Below are positions 1 to 12,062 of a stretch of DNA of 64,000 nucleotides, one piece after another. The notes under the pieces are model-generated. The model was not told the origin of the DNA. It searched no databases and saw only the letters and a program-made list of their open reading frames with translations. Within the stretch, counting starts at the first letter, position 1, and each line of letters starts with the position of its first letter. This stretch comes from Liolophura sinensis (lineage: Eukaryota; Mollusca; Polyplacophora; Chitonida; Chitonidae): the NCBI RefSeq assembly GCF_032854445.1, contig NC_088301.1, positions 38,613,187 through 38,677,186 of the forward strand. Reading direction: 5' to 3'. The position numbers and the translations under genes are program-made.

Positions 1-3000
1 GTTAATCAGTGGAAGAGTTGTGGAAAACAGTGACATAGATTCTCTACTTCATAGTTAAATGTCAAGCGCACAGGCATGTTCGCCACCTGCTGAATTTGTC
101 CATTTCAATCGGTAATGCTTTGAAGGACGCAGAAGGACAATATAATGCTCTCTATTATACCATTTTACTGGAGTGATAATTGGATTCAAATGATGAGGAA
201 AAAAAACAACGCGTATAACACGGCGGTCTTGCAGTGGGATTTGTGAGTTTTATCTGTATGGTGAACAGATCTTGCATTTTGTTGGGGAAAAACCCTGTTT
301 CTATTTTTGTGGTTCTATAGTTTAACCTATCTTACATTGGGCTCATTGGAGACAATGTACACTTAAAATCTAGCTGATAAACAGCAATCGAACGCTACTA
401 GGGAAGCATACCGAGCTGGTCTATGGTGTAGTGTGATGCCAAACTCTTGACAGTGGCCCATGCGCAGAAGTGTGCTAATCCCTCCTGTTAATTTGATGTC
501 ACAGAACTGACGATATTCTTGGCTCACATACCACCTAATTCCTGTGGGATTTCGAGGAAACGTTTCTAAGTTATCCAGGACTGACCTTGCCATTTCAAGT
601 GGCGATAGAGGTTTTCAGGCATGTGTCACTTTTAGCTAAGAATGAAACTTTTTAATCGGTTATTGTATGTACAGTTATGAGGAAAATAAAAAACACGTTA
701 GATAAAAGAAACATCCGTATTGTATACGTCGGCTTATGTAACAAGTACGTTCACCAAACTATTGAAAATAAGTTGTAACATAAAAGTATAAATTTAAAGA
801 GTATTGGAATTCATGCCTGGAATATCCACTGTCTGCCCGGCATAACTGAAAACTGATGACCGCTTCTCTCTTGTGTGTTACCGGCTTTATTTCCTATTTG
901 TATGATTTCCTTTGTCTTTGGGAGACGTTGTGTTAAACGTTGTTTTGGAAACGGATCTTGCGGTTATCGACTTGGAACGCCCTTTACAGACTACGAGTGG
1001 TATACGAATGTCGGACATGACGCTTATATTTCTCACTGTATAGTTTTCAGTGGTGTACGGAAGACACAACCATAGCTCAAGGCAAGCATTTTTTTATTTA
1101 AGTTAAATCAAATGAATTTGCAGGCTTTCGACTCGGTACTGGAAAAGTAATCGGAAAGGTTCATACAGGCTTTATGATGGCTTTCGGTGCAATGCTACTT
1201 TCACTGATTAATGCGAAACATAACCCGCTTTTTAAGCTCTCATTTTAGGTAACACCCACATTTTGTACTTCAGTTCTTTAAAGTACAACGTGAGCGTAAT
1301 TAAAATATGATAAAAACAGAGGCGAAATGTTGAAGTCTTTTACTTCACGAGTATCCTGGACGCATCTAACAGCTATCCCATTACGCCTTTAGATTAGATA
1401 TTAGATTCATGATACTCCCATATTTGCACAGTTAACAAGTATTGGTTGCTTTGTCAAATTCCCTTATATTAGAGGACTGAGTCTTTGCCCTCTTAAGGCG
1501 GCAAATACCTTTTAAAAGGTTTTCCCGGAATGGGCATTTTTCTCGGCGGATGGGATGCGGTCGACACTGGTGTTGGGTTAATTCGGAGAGTTACTCAAAG
1601 CCTGATCGAATTTCTTTCCTAGATGAATAGAATCGTTTGTGAAAGCATTTCAACGCAGACACAATATCGAGAGAAATTTCACATGCACATGTTCAATGAA
1701 GTAACCTGTCAGTGGTACAAACCAGACAGCTTGATCAAGTCAGTTCTTAGCAATTACATTCCCCGTCACGACCAAAGGCCACTGCCTTTCTTGTCATCAT
1801 TTCCTGAATGTACACCGAGTCTCGTTATTTAAGCATGCTCCCATGAGTGAAGCGCTCCTGGAATCTAAGGGAAACAAAAGGTGTACTACGTCGATACCTC
1901 CGTTGCTGTTTTAACGTTACCCTTGAAAGATGTACTTTGGAATTTTGAAATCAGGACGTGCTTCATTTTCTGCCGCCACATGCCAGTTCCATTTCCCAGG
2001 ATTGACTTTCGTAATTCTATATATTGAGAGCTTTTACTGATTTACTGTCTAAATCCAATAGGATTACAATAGTATGTCCACAATAAAGTGCTTCCATTGG
2101 ACCACTTCCCATCAACATTATTGCTTTCATTTTGAATACTGCACCGCGAAGCAGAAAGTGTTTGCCAGTCATCACAGCATACATTTTCCGCTTATCTGAA
2201 CCTGTGTTAACTGCTTCAGGTCAATTAGAATTTTTTAGGGAATCCACTTGTTCAGCTTCATGATAACCAAAAGATACATGTAAGTGTAAAGCTGCGGACA
2301 AGAAACCGGTCTCATGACGCTTATATCTAAACCGCTCGTGGGAAATGCAGTAATATAAAATCCAACCTGATGCTGAGGTGTTAAACATGTGAGTAGGCGG
2401 TAATGTGAGATGGGCTACAAAATCTACCACATGTTGCCGGCATGATTGTGTATACCCGAGATGTTTATCATCATTGTGCTCTGTTGAAAGGGGTAGTATT
2501 TCCACTCATGCATCCGAGAAAAATAATATGTTTGGCGGATGCGGAATGTTGAAGTTTCCAAATAGCTATTCATATGGAGAGGTATTTATAGCATCATCGA
2601 GCCCATGTTGACGAGCTGTTATATTGGCTGTTTTAGATAGCAATATGTGTTTTGTTTGTCAAGAAAAAAGTTCCTGTGCTATATAAAATTGAAGGTGAAA
2701 AAGACTTAAAAATCACAGAGTTCAGATGAAAGAGTTTGAAAGGTTAGTTGAAAATTTTGTTTATATTTTTCCCAATTTTTCATTAATATGAAAAAGCCAT
2801 TTGAAAATAATTTTTGTATGTTGGGTATTTGGGACCATTTCTTGGTATATATTATATTCCCATAATAATGTTATGAATTAAAATTTAATTTTGCCTTTTT
2901 TCAACTAAGAGACGTGTTCAACCTGAGTTTGTATTGATAATATGTTCATAAATAGTATCATAATTGAGAATTAGAATAATTAAAATGCTTGGGTTATGCA

Positions 3001-3269
3001 AATAAATTTTCTTTAATTTTTTTTATTAGAACATTATTATACAAAGATTATCATTACCAAATGGTGGTCCCATATACGGGCCATACGAAAATACTTCCAA
3101 GTACCCTTTCGTCTTGGAGGAAAAAATTTAAAACAATACTAAAAGCCACATTTGCAAATAACATTGACGCCTAGAACATACCTTGCGTCTTTCCAACATC
3201 CTTGAAACCTGTTCACTGATTCTCTTTGCATGATTCAATCCTATTTTCGTACTTTATATACTTTCTTTG
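1..3269. other. Non-coding, no gene recognised
   Basis: Apart from the family 3 fragment near 0.9-1.06 kb I see only short unrelated open frames, with no conserved motif or splice structure. Confidence 0.6.
893..1060 (-). repeat. Repeat family 3 fragment
   Basis: GACGTTGTGTTAAACGTTGT, GACTTGGAACGCCC and GGTATACGAATGTC match the head of family 3 read backwards. Confidence 0.6.
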
Positions 3270-4300
3270 TTCTTTGATAGCTTGTGTTTAACGTCGTTGT
3301 GGGGATATATTTTGTGATTATTGACCTGGAACGTCCATCCTGGTTGGCGGCCGATATACGAATGTCTGTTTCGACTCACAGATTTCAAGTTTTTTCATTT
3401 GATGTCTGCATCATTTTAATGTTTTCTTCTCCCTTAAGTATTGGCGTTTATGACGTACCGGATAAAGAGAGGTGATTTACTCCCATGACTGTGCTTTCTA
3501 TCACCTTTAAACCTGCCACAATATCCTAGAAGTACAAATACTGTGTACTGCGTCTGTACTCAGTCAAATAAATTTTAAAAAATCAGATGAAAGAGCACCT
3601 CTTTGGTAGCCTTACGATTAGAGTGTTCGCCTTGATGTCGGGAGACCTTTGACACAGGTTGGCACTGTTGTAACCTGTTTCTACGCCTATTTTATTGTTT
3701 TGTGTTCAATACTGAGGCTTCGGGGCTCTGATCATTGTCTTTCAATCGCTCTGACATATCTTTTATGAGCGAGAACTCTACTCATTAAGAACATCTATGT
3801 GAAACTCGGGGAAACTATTTATCAGCATTTATAGGTTTTATGGATGAGAACAATAATAATGTGCCCTCCTTTTTCCAGACCTATACCTATGAATTCCAGA
3901 ACAGGAATAGGAATAAATGGAAGAGTATCCTTTATCAGGGTCGATCTGTCTCATTCACTAGACGGTATAAAGATGATCTTCTAGCTGCGTTTAAACAACC
4001 CGTATGTGGCAATATTTGCGAAAGATATGTAGCCATCTTCGCTAGATCTAAAAGAAACCGAAGACTGTCCAGATGGCACATCTTGTCTGGATTTGTATTT
4101 ATACAATGACTAGAACGGTTCTTGTTAAACCCACTTTACGACAAGAGCGGTAGTTTCAACTGTAGAATTTCGAATTATTCTTACTTGGATAGCAATATAC
4201 CGAAGGGCTCTACACATGGCTTAGCCACATAGCATTTGTTAGACTCTACGTGTTATGTGACGATATCAATCAAGGTCGCAAGTTATCACTGTGAAAACTA
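3270..4300 (-). repeat. Long interspersed repeat family 3, minus copy
   Basis: Its start (GACCTGGAACGTCC, ATACGAATGTCTGTTTCGA) and its far part (ATCTTGTCTGGATTTGTATT, AGCAATATACCGAAG) are reverse complements of the copies at 10.8-11.6 and 29.5-30.2 kb. No coding sense seen, so probably a non-autonomous element. Confidence 0.6.
3602..3680 (+). mobile_element. SINE family 2 tRNA-like head fragment
   Basis: TTGGTAGCCTTACGATTAGA and GTCGGGAGACCTTTGACACA match, in the opposite direction, the tRNA-like head of the 9.6-kb copy. Not a tRNA gene: the cloverleaf arms do not close. Confidence 0.6.
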
Positions 4301-5722
4301 GTGTGTCAAAGGTATTCCACAAAATATAATTAAAGACCTGCGCCTTCACCTTAATTTTCTTATATTTTACAATGAGTATAGTTCTCTTACAAGTAAGTAA
4401 ATCTCTTTCACTCTGTTTTATGAAGGCTTTTAATTCCGAGAATAACCCGCGGATAGGGTGGTGTACAGCCTTGAGCATGATAGTCACGTTTGATATATGA
4501 ACTGTTTCGACTCCTAGATTATGAGGTTATCGATCTGTTCTTGGACTACACAGAGTGTATTGCAAGTCCCGTACATCAGTGTTGGGATTTGAAGCACACC
4601 AATCTAGGATATACATGTACTACTCGGAATGTAAGAATGTTGCACCACGGATAGCACTGCCCACAGTGTAATAATTATTACATTACCCGATTTTATGAGT
4701 AAATAAAGGGGTAAATGGGTTTATGAATAAATCCTGAGTCCTTGTTTGATCAGAGAGCCACCTTGTGTCATACTCAGCTTCAGTGATGTTAAGGAGTTAA
4801 ATTTGGCGTATCAGATCCTAATGCATCTATGCTGGACATATTCCTTTGAATTATGTAATAGCTTTGAACTAGTAATGTTTCTGACACGTTATTAAAATGT
4901 AGTGCATTTATGTCGCCTATAAATATAATTGAACATCTAAAAGACTTATCTAAAAGACTTATCACGTGTGTCTTATTATAAAGCATAAAAGTTAGAAATC
5001 AATGTACCAAAATGTGTACACTCCTTAAGTAGTTGCACAAAACCCGTATTAAACTGTAGGCTCTTTCGGCATAACCTAATTTCTGTCTCAACTCAGAATG
5101 TCGGAATAATGGAGATGGTGTTGTAATTGTGTGAAAGACAAACATCAAGTTGAACGTGCGCTGCCAGGGCTTTCCATTATGAAACATACATCCTGAAACA
5201 ATTGCTACTTTAATAACATCTGCTACCAAATGAATACCTGCAATAAAGCTATCCTATTTTTGGAAACAAAGTGCTAAATGTTTGGTCAGACCATGACCTA
5301 AAGCTTTGGATACAGTTCAAACGCTAATACTGAGCAGGGCAAGAAGTATTTCCTGACCTTCTCCTATCGTTGGTGACATTGTTCCTTGTACCGACGTTGT
5401 ACCATTATTGGTACCAACGTATCGTGGAGGAAAGAACGAATCATTAACTAAAACACGCATCAAATTCATTACATGTAAATGAAAGGCCTACGTTACTATG
5501 TTGACAGCCCAGGCCAAAGTTTATCTCAATAAACAAGAATAGTTTCAGGGTAAAAAAGTCCATGGCCGCTAACCGTAAATCCTTCTAAAGTAAAGGTTGC
5601 AATTAAGGTTCACACGTGCCATCAAGTTCTCGTAGGACAGCTAAATGTCAAGTGGGCCTAACTCAGTTCGTGAAATCCTCACTGGAATGGAAACCTTCTC
5701 AGTGGTAAACAAAAAAGCTGGC
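4301..5722. other. Non-coding, nothing recognised
   Basis: Only short frames; a local duplication TCTAAAAGACTTA occurs near 4936-4963. Confidence 0.6.
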
Positions 5723-6034
5723 GTCCTCGTAAACAATTCTGTCACTGTTCTCATTAACAATTCAGTTACGGTTCTCGTAAACAATTCTGTCACTGTTCTC
5801 ATTAGCAATTCAGTTACGATTCTCATGAACAATCCAGTCACGGTTCTCATGAACCTTTCAATCACGGTTCTCATGAACAATTCAGTCACGGTTCTCATGA
5901 ACCTTTCAATCACGGTTCTCATGAACAATCCAGTCACGGTTCTCATGAACCTTTCAATCACGGTTCTCATGAACCTTTCAATCACGGTTCTCATGAACAA
6001 TTCAGTCACGGTTCTCATTAACAATTCAGGCGCT
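5723..6034. repeat. 24-bp tandem repeat, 13 units
   Basis: Thirteen units of GTTCTCATGAACAATTCAGT-type sequence plus CACG, with small changes (CTTTCAAT variants alternate with AATTCAGT). Because 24 is a multiple of three, frames on both strands stay open through the array; these are repeat artefacts rather than genes, unless a transcript shows otherwise. Confidence 0.9.
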
Positions 6035-6149
6035 GTTCAAACGGTTGTCAATATCGAAATAATAATTACACAGAATCTAGGCATCGAAGCATACATTATT
6101 ATTCCACTAATAACAAGACTAATTTCCATAAGAAATTCGGACAACAATA

Positions 6150-6345
6150 ATGAGGAATTTCACATCTAGATATAATCAAGACCTACAGCATAGAGAGTAA
6201 GACCAGAGCAGCGACGACAGTGTGATAGTTGACATTTGGTCGCACCGGTGAAATACGGCGTCTTGTCAGTTTACCTCAGTAAGGGTTTTGTTCTAACTGT
6301 TCATGTACCTGTCCATTTTGACCGAAATATAGACTGTAACTATGA
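6150..6345 (+). repeat. Interspersed repeat family 4
   Basis: AGGAATTTCACATCTAGATA, AGCATAGAGAGTAAGACCAG, CGACGACAGTGTGATAG and GTGAAATACGGCGTCTTGTC recur at 14.6, 16.2 and 59.7 kb. Immediately follows the 24-bp tandem array. Confidence 0.68.
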
Positions 6346-7610
6346 CTTCAGTATTTGGTGTTACTTTCTTTCTGTTTTATGCTCAACCGATCTGTGCAAC
6401 CCCTAGATTATTTCTATTTCAGTTCATCTTATTTAGACACTTTTTCGAAGCTTTCTTCAATGCAGTATTCTCAGTTGCCATAACCAGCAATTCTTCCTTT
6501 AATCCATAAATCGATTTCATGGTGACGCCAATAATGTAGCTTCAAAACAGACGAACAGTACATGTATTAGTTTCCATTCGATTTTGGAGTAGGTCTTTCT
6601 TCAGCAGAAATTGTTGGAATCACATAATCTGTTCGCTATTTTTGGCTTTTATTTAAGCCATATTACTGTATTTTGGGAATCATATATGAACACGGAAGGA
6701 CAGTGTTTATATGATCCAAGGGTGCAGCTGCTGCGACCAACCTAGATGCATAGTTTAAGCTTCCCTTGTACCCTGTCACCATATTTATCAATATGACAAT
6801 GTTAGAACAATGTCTCACAACTAACCTAACCTATAATGAATAAGGGCTGACAGCAGACTGGGTTCGGTGTTTCATAGCGATTCCCAAGGCAAATCTACTT
6901 GATGCAATAGAGATGTTTCATATCCAGCCCTAGCTAGATCAAGCTTACAACCACTGCGATTATGTTGATTATTCCCAATCCACGTTTCTTTTATGTCTGC
7001 AGAACGATATGAAATCCAGTGTTATTTTCATACAAATATAAATCGATCGTTGACATTAACCGCGATGGTGATCTGCTTTATCTCATAAGATATGATAAAC
7101 AGGTTATCACATCTGTCGTTCTTTCAGAGACATTTCACTGCGTGATTTGGGCGAATGAATGAAAAAAGTATCCAAATCGAGAAACATGCCAGTTTCTGAA
7201 TTGCCAATTATCAAAATATGTATCTCAGTTTTACATCAGATCGATGTGGAAGAGTTTATTTAAGTTTATAAGTTTATAAAATTTGTAGGTCAGACAATAG
7301 CTTTTGCGAAGAGAAAACATGAGTAAACGAACTGAACATTGTGAAAAAACAACAACAGTTTAACACTGATAAACATCAAACAAGGATTGGTAGTTGAAAA
7401 GGACGATCTGCAGCCAGTCCACTATCCCGAGGATGTGAAGTTGATGTGAACTGTGCTGTTGCTTTGTTGAACAACCCTTCAAAACTTTGAGGCGTGACTG
7501 AAAACTGGGATTTGGCCATTTGGATGGTATTTCTACTGTTACGTGTGACATTACAGTCGACAGCGTCGGGCATTTGCACTGGGAGTGGCGTGACTGACAT
7601 GGGAGTATTT
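6346..7610. other. Non-coding, region 3' of the recombinase fragment
   Basis: No motif-bearing frame. The minus frames at 7360-7735 overlap the region downstream of the recombinase stop and look like shadows. Confidence 0.55.
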
Positions 7611-7931
7611 TCACTCAACGGCATTTTCACTTTCAACATTTTCTGATAACACACTGGAAGCATGCAGGATATTGCTGATTTCACGGGGTTTTGAAACGGA
7701 CGGTTTGGTGTCATAACTCCGTACACTGGATTCATTGCGGTGGCCTGTAACAGACATAACGTCCATCACAGAAACCCCGGCATCAGCAAGAACTGTGGCT
7801 GTCGTAGCACGGACGCAGTGATTCGTGTACCGGCGGCTAAGTTTTGTATTGCGGGAAATATCAGACATCATGGATCCGATCGTTTTGTGACCCACTGGTT
7901 GATGGCCATACAAACCATGGTTTGTGGTCAA
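7611..7931 (-). pseudogene. Tyrosine recombinase C-terminal fragment (Crypton/KIAA1958-like)
   Basis: The minus frame carries YTNHCVRATTATVLADAGVS, then DVMSVTGHRNESSVRSYD. This shows the HxxR box, the GH motif and the catalytic tyrosine of the tyrosine-recombinase fold found in Cryptons and in DUF3504-type host proteins (KIAA1958, ZMYM). Only the last ~90 residues of that domain are present. A TAA lies in frame just upstream of the fragment (near 7945), and no ATG with a long frame precedes it; a CTTTCTTTCAG acceptor-like site around 7950 could mark an exon start instead. Most likely a mobile-element remnant, less likely the last exon of a host gene. Confidence 0.6.
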
Positions 7932-8329
7932 CTGGGGCCTTTAGGAGAGGCCGCTGAAAGAAAGACTCGCAGGAAGAATTATCAGGTCCGTATGTCAAAA
8001 AAAAATTCTGTGAAACCATTATTATATCTTATTGTGTGGCATTCAAACGTCCCTATAGGCTTTAAATTATCTGTAACCGAATATTTTCTCCTTTAAAATA
8101 AACGTTCTCTCCAACAGAAAAAATAGCCATTTTGTTTCTTTGTTTATATTTATCGTCTGCTTTATTCAATGTAGACAACAAGCTCTATCCGCCCATAGAA
8201 CTACAATAGACCTATCCAGAAATCAAATGCTTCTGTCTCGTGATCGGGGTATCTAACGACACTTGGCACAATGCCAAGAAGTGCGTTGTATGTAATAAAA
8301 CGGAATCAAAGGGTAATAGAATTGAACAC

Positions 8330-8410
8330 CACGATTACAAAACCCCCAGCTCTGGATTAAGCGGAATTAGACACAGTTATCAAACAGGGTGCCAGAGATT
8401 CAAAGTAATA
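8330..8410 (+). repeat. Repeat family 3 fragment
   Basis: GGATTAAGCGGAATTAGACA and CAGGGTGCCAGAGATTC match the middle of the 11.1-kb copy. Confidence 0.55.
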
Positions 8411-9609
8411 TGCATGGGTTTTATGTTTTAATGCCGCTGTTTGCTTGAGCGGCAATATATAAGCCAGCTCTGTATGTATCAAGAGGCTGCTAAAGGCGAT
8501 AAACCGACTTTTACTGTTGCAAGACGACATATATCCGTGCCCGAGTCTTTTAAGATCGATACCCGCATTTGGAACACGTGAAACCTCTTGAAAATACTTT
8601 GAAGGAAAGTAAAATTCAGAAAGAGCATACTTCGACAATAAGAAATGACAATGTCTCAAAATATTGTCTTACACAAAAACATTGATATTTTCAGGGTTTT
8701 CTGAGATTGTCTTGTCTGTTTCTGCTGTTGCCTCTTTGCTGCAAGGCAAATCATTTAAATGGCTGTTTTTTTTCTTGGAACTGTCAGCGATCAACATTTA
8801 TCCACGTTAAGAATGCAAGTACATGTTGAAAACTTAACCATGGGCGGACAACTCCGGCCAACGTTTGTTCTACGATCTGGCAACATTGCGGCTTGGGCAT
8901 TAGAGTAACCCTTTAACCTTAAATAAACTCCAATATTGAGAAGACTGGCTTGTCCCAACATAGTTTCCGGAGCTGTGTAAATGTAATAAAGCTCCAACCT
9001 TTTCTCGGTTTAAAGTGGCTTGGACAAACTGAGTCCCGCGCCACGCGTTAATCTTCTCAAACATGGCCGTGTTTGGCCTCAGCGTTTGAGCAGTGCTTGT
9101 CAATAATCGCTGTGTTTTACAGAATAACGACGCCTCGTGCGATCGTAAGACACGTTTGTACGTCCCTACAACCCCCCACCCCTCCCCCCGCCCCCTCAAA
9201 CTGTTTTGATCGTTTGGGGGGTGAGCTCGTAATTAGCCCTTCCTACGCAGTTGCATTAACTGTGAACTGAAGTTGGGATTATCCAGATCAACCAGAGCTG
9301 GATGTAAGCGTCAAGTCCGACATTCTCATACCACTCATAGACCATGCAGGTGACAAATAGTCTCACATTTTACCAGTGAAATCCGACCTCTGATTAACTT
9401 ACCAAAACAACTGTTTATGTAAGAAATAATATACGAGTAGTAAATAATGCCGGCATAATATGAGAAAAGGAGTCATCAATTTTCAAAGATACATTGAAGA
9501 CTTTCTGCAATCTAGGCATGAGACCTAATATAAATTTCAATTTTCGTATTTTCGGCGCGTAAACAATTTCTAGGTCTAATAGGGATCTTATTCATTGTAA
9601 CGTGTTCAT

Positions 9610-9945
9610 AAAAGCACCAATTTGAATATGCATGTATGTAGCTATGTACTTAAGATTTTTCAGTCATATGACAACCAGGGTCATAACGTGTGTATACATA
9701 TAATGTGTCTGCTGCCACTTAAGTATCATGCTGAAGACTCCAGATATGACACCCCACCCAGTCAAATTATATTGGTACCGCCTTGGATCCTTGATCTAAC
9801 CGCTCAGTGCTGAGCGCCTAGAGAAACAGCGTAAAGTACCATTTTTAAATTCTTTGGTACGACCCCGCACTGGTTTGATCACAGGTCTCCCGATTTCGAG
9901 GCGAATGCTCTGACCGTTAGGCCAGAGGTCATGCATTAAAGGAGT
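9610..9945 (-). mobile_element. SINE family 2 copy with tRNA-like head
   Basis: Read on the minus strand, the head (about 9945 to 9875) has CTGGCCTAACGGTCAGAGCA, an A-box-like segment, and GACCTGTGATCAAACC, a B-box-like segment. The body ends in a degenerate ATGT tail. Shares CACCCAGTCA and CGCTCAGTGCTGAGCGCC with the copies at 44.6 and 56.7 kb. Confidence 0.75.
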
Positions 9946-10794
9946 CAGATCAATATCAAAACATTCGTAAATTAATCATCAGCAATACAGAAGAATTTTT
10001 GGTAAATATTTGTTTTAATAAAATCGCATTCACGCAATAGAGACTGGACTCCGTACTCGGTTAAAAAAAGAACATTCTTACTTAGTGCGCTGCAGCGCTG
10101 TGCTACGCGAAACATAAAGTATCGGTAAGTTCCCACCCAATACCCAATAAGCGCAAGCAAAGAGTGCATGTAGCTTGTGATACCATTTTCGGTTTTCATG
10201 ATAAAACCATAAATAACCATTAGAAAATATGCACGATATGATATTGATGTACATCCCACATAATGATTGATTTTTTTATATTAATATCTATCAGAGGTGT
10301 GCATGTGTGGTTGATCACAGCAAAGGAATTCAGCAAATGGTATGAAGAATTCGGTTTTTTATCCACGGTCGCTGTAACCTGAATTTACTTCGGTACAAAT
10401 GCTCCGTGATGCCACATATAGCACACAGGATACCTCGCTCTGCAGAAGAGAGTCAGCGTACAACAATGGGGGGCAAAAACTTTATCTGTTACAACAGAAA
10501 CAGTAGCCAAGACAAATAGCTCCAGCGTCTGCACGTACTCTAGTTGTTTTTATTTGCATGTGTTTTACGTGTGTGATGGATCCCATAGCCCTACTGGACG
10601 TTCCTCGCCCTAAACGTGTAGTTTATCCATGCATTGGCTCAGATATTCGCAGAAAGTTCTTTGGACTTTTTCCTCATAAATCCCAATTCCCTTCAAAACC
10701 GCATAAAAGGTTTGAAAATGGGATGTCAGATGCCATATTTTTTTAATACTTGGCAATTAACGCAAAGCCTGACATTTATGGGCGAGAGTACTGT

Positions 10795-11610
10795 TTCTTC
10801 CTAGCAGAAATGAATCTATACGTCGAAACAGACATTCGTATACCAGCCGTCATCCAGTATGGGCGTTCCAGGTCAATAATCCCAATACGACGTCTACACA
10901 AACCACCAATGAAATGAAAGCAAATAAATAAATACGAAAATGTAACGGAAACATGGAAGGAGAAGCAGTCAACAGCTTTCAATGAAGTTAGAATAGTGCA
11001 AAGTATGTTCTGGCGAATGAGTGAAACTATATTCAAATCGTGTAACATGCTAGTATGTAATTTTCAGCGCTTTGATTGCAACTGTTCATATATCCAATGT
11101 GGTGATCTAATACAACACGATGAATATGAAGCCCATAGTCCTGCGTTAAGAATTAGACACAATCATGAAGCAGGGTGCCAGAGATTCTGGACGCTCTGTC
11201 CATATTTAGTTACAAGAGAATGTATTGTATAACTTAAGAAACTTGAGTGAAGGCGTTTGATGGAATAACCTAGTTACATAAGTGTTTGCAATAACAGACT
11301 GTGGCGTCGATTGAAATCGTCACACAACACGTAGGATCTAACAAACGCCTACAAGGCGAGATATGTGCACGCCATATGCAGGACGGTTCGGTATATTGCT
11401 GTCCAAGTTAGGATAATTTACAATGTCAGACTTGAAATGTCCCTCATCTCGTGCGAGATGGAAAAGCCTTTTGCTCTTTGTACAAATACAGGTCCAGATA
11501 ATATGTATCATCTGGAGAGTCTTTTAAAACCAGCGAATATGAATAATATCTTTCACAGCTTTTGTTATATAAGGATTGTTTGAAGTTAGCAGATCATCAA
11601 TATACCGTTT
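10795..11610 (+). repeat. Long interspersed repeat family 3, plus copy
   Basis: Blocks in order: CGTCGAAACAGACATTCGTA, GGGCGTTCCAGGTCAATAAT, GCGCTTTGATTGCAACTG, TTAGACACAATCATGAAGCA, TGCTGTCCAAGTTAGGATAA, TTTGTACAAATACAGGTCCA. The same order occurs at 29.5-30.2 kb. Confidence 0.7.
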
Positions 11611-11844
11611 AGCATCAATTCACCGTAATGAAGGGATGTACATCAATATCATATCGTGTATAATTTTTTTCTAATGGTTATTTATGGTTTAGACCTAGGG
11701 CCTGATAAGATGATTGCGCCTTAGTAGTTTCTGCATATAGTCGTATTCAAACGAGAACAGGTATGTCAGTCAAATGGCAGGCACAATTTGTACCTATCGG
11801 AATACACTATCGGAACTATACACTGTTGATGCATGGTTTCCCGA

Positions 11845-12062
11845 ATTTCACATAAATGTTACTGATGAGAAATTCAAGCAACTCGTATGAAAAACGAAAC
11901 ATCCCATGAATATTAACCATTGAATGTGAAGAAGTCTGTGTTGCTTTGACGTTAATGGAGCGGTGACCAGTTTTGTCGAACACTGATACAATTAGTGACG
12001 AAAATCAATTTAATCTGTTTGAGAAATGGAAGCATGTAGAGTGGAGAAATCCCAAGTAGGGA
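11845..12062 (+). repeat. Repeat matching 52.1-52.3 kb
   Basis: GAATTTCACATAAATG, GAAACATCCCATGAATATTA, GGTGACCAGTTTTGTCGAAC and AGAGTGGAGAAAT are shared with the 52-kb copy. Confidence 0.62.

Noticed and set aside
5641-6024. 127-codon minus frame over the 24-bp array
   Set aside because: It is the antisense of the tandem repeat; no start context or motif.
5723-6034. CRISPR-like array
   Set aside because: Units are contiguous with no spacers, and the genome is eukaryotic.
9875-9945. tRNA gene on the minus strand
   Set aside because: A and B boxes are visible but the stems do not pair, and it continues into a SINE body; it is the SINE head.
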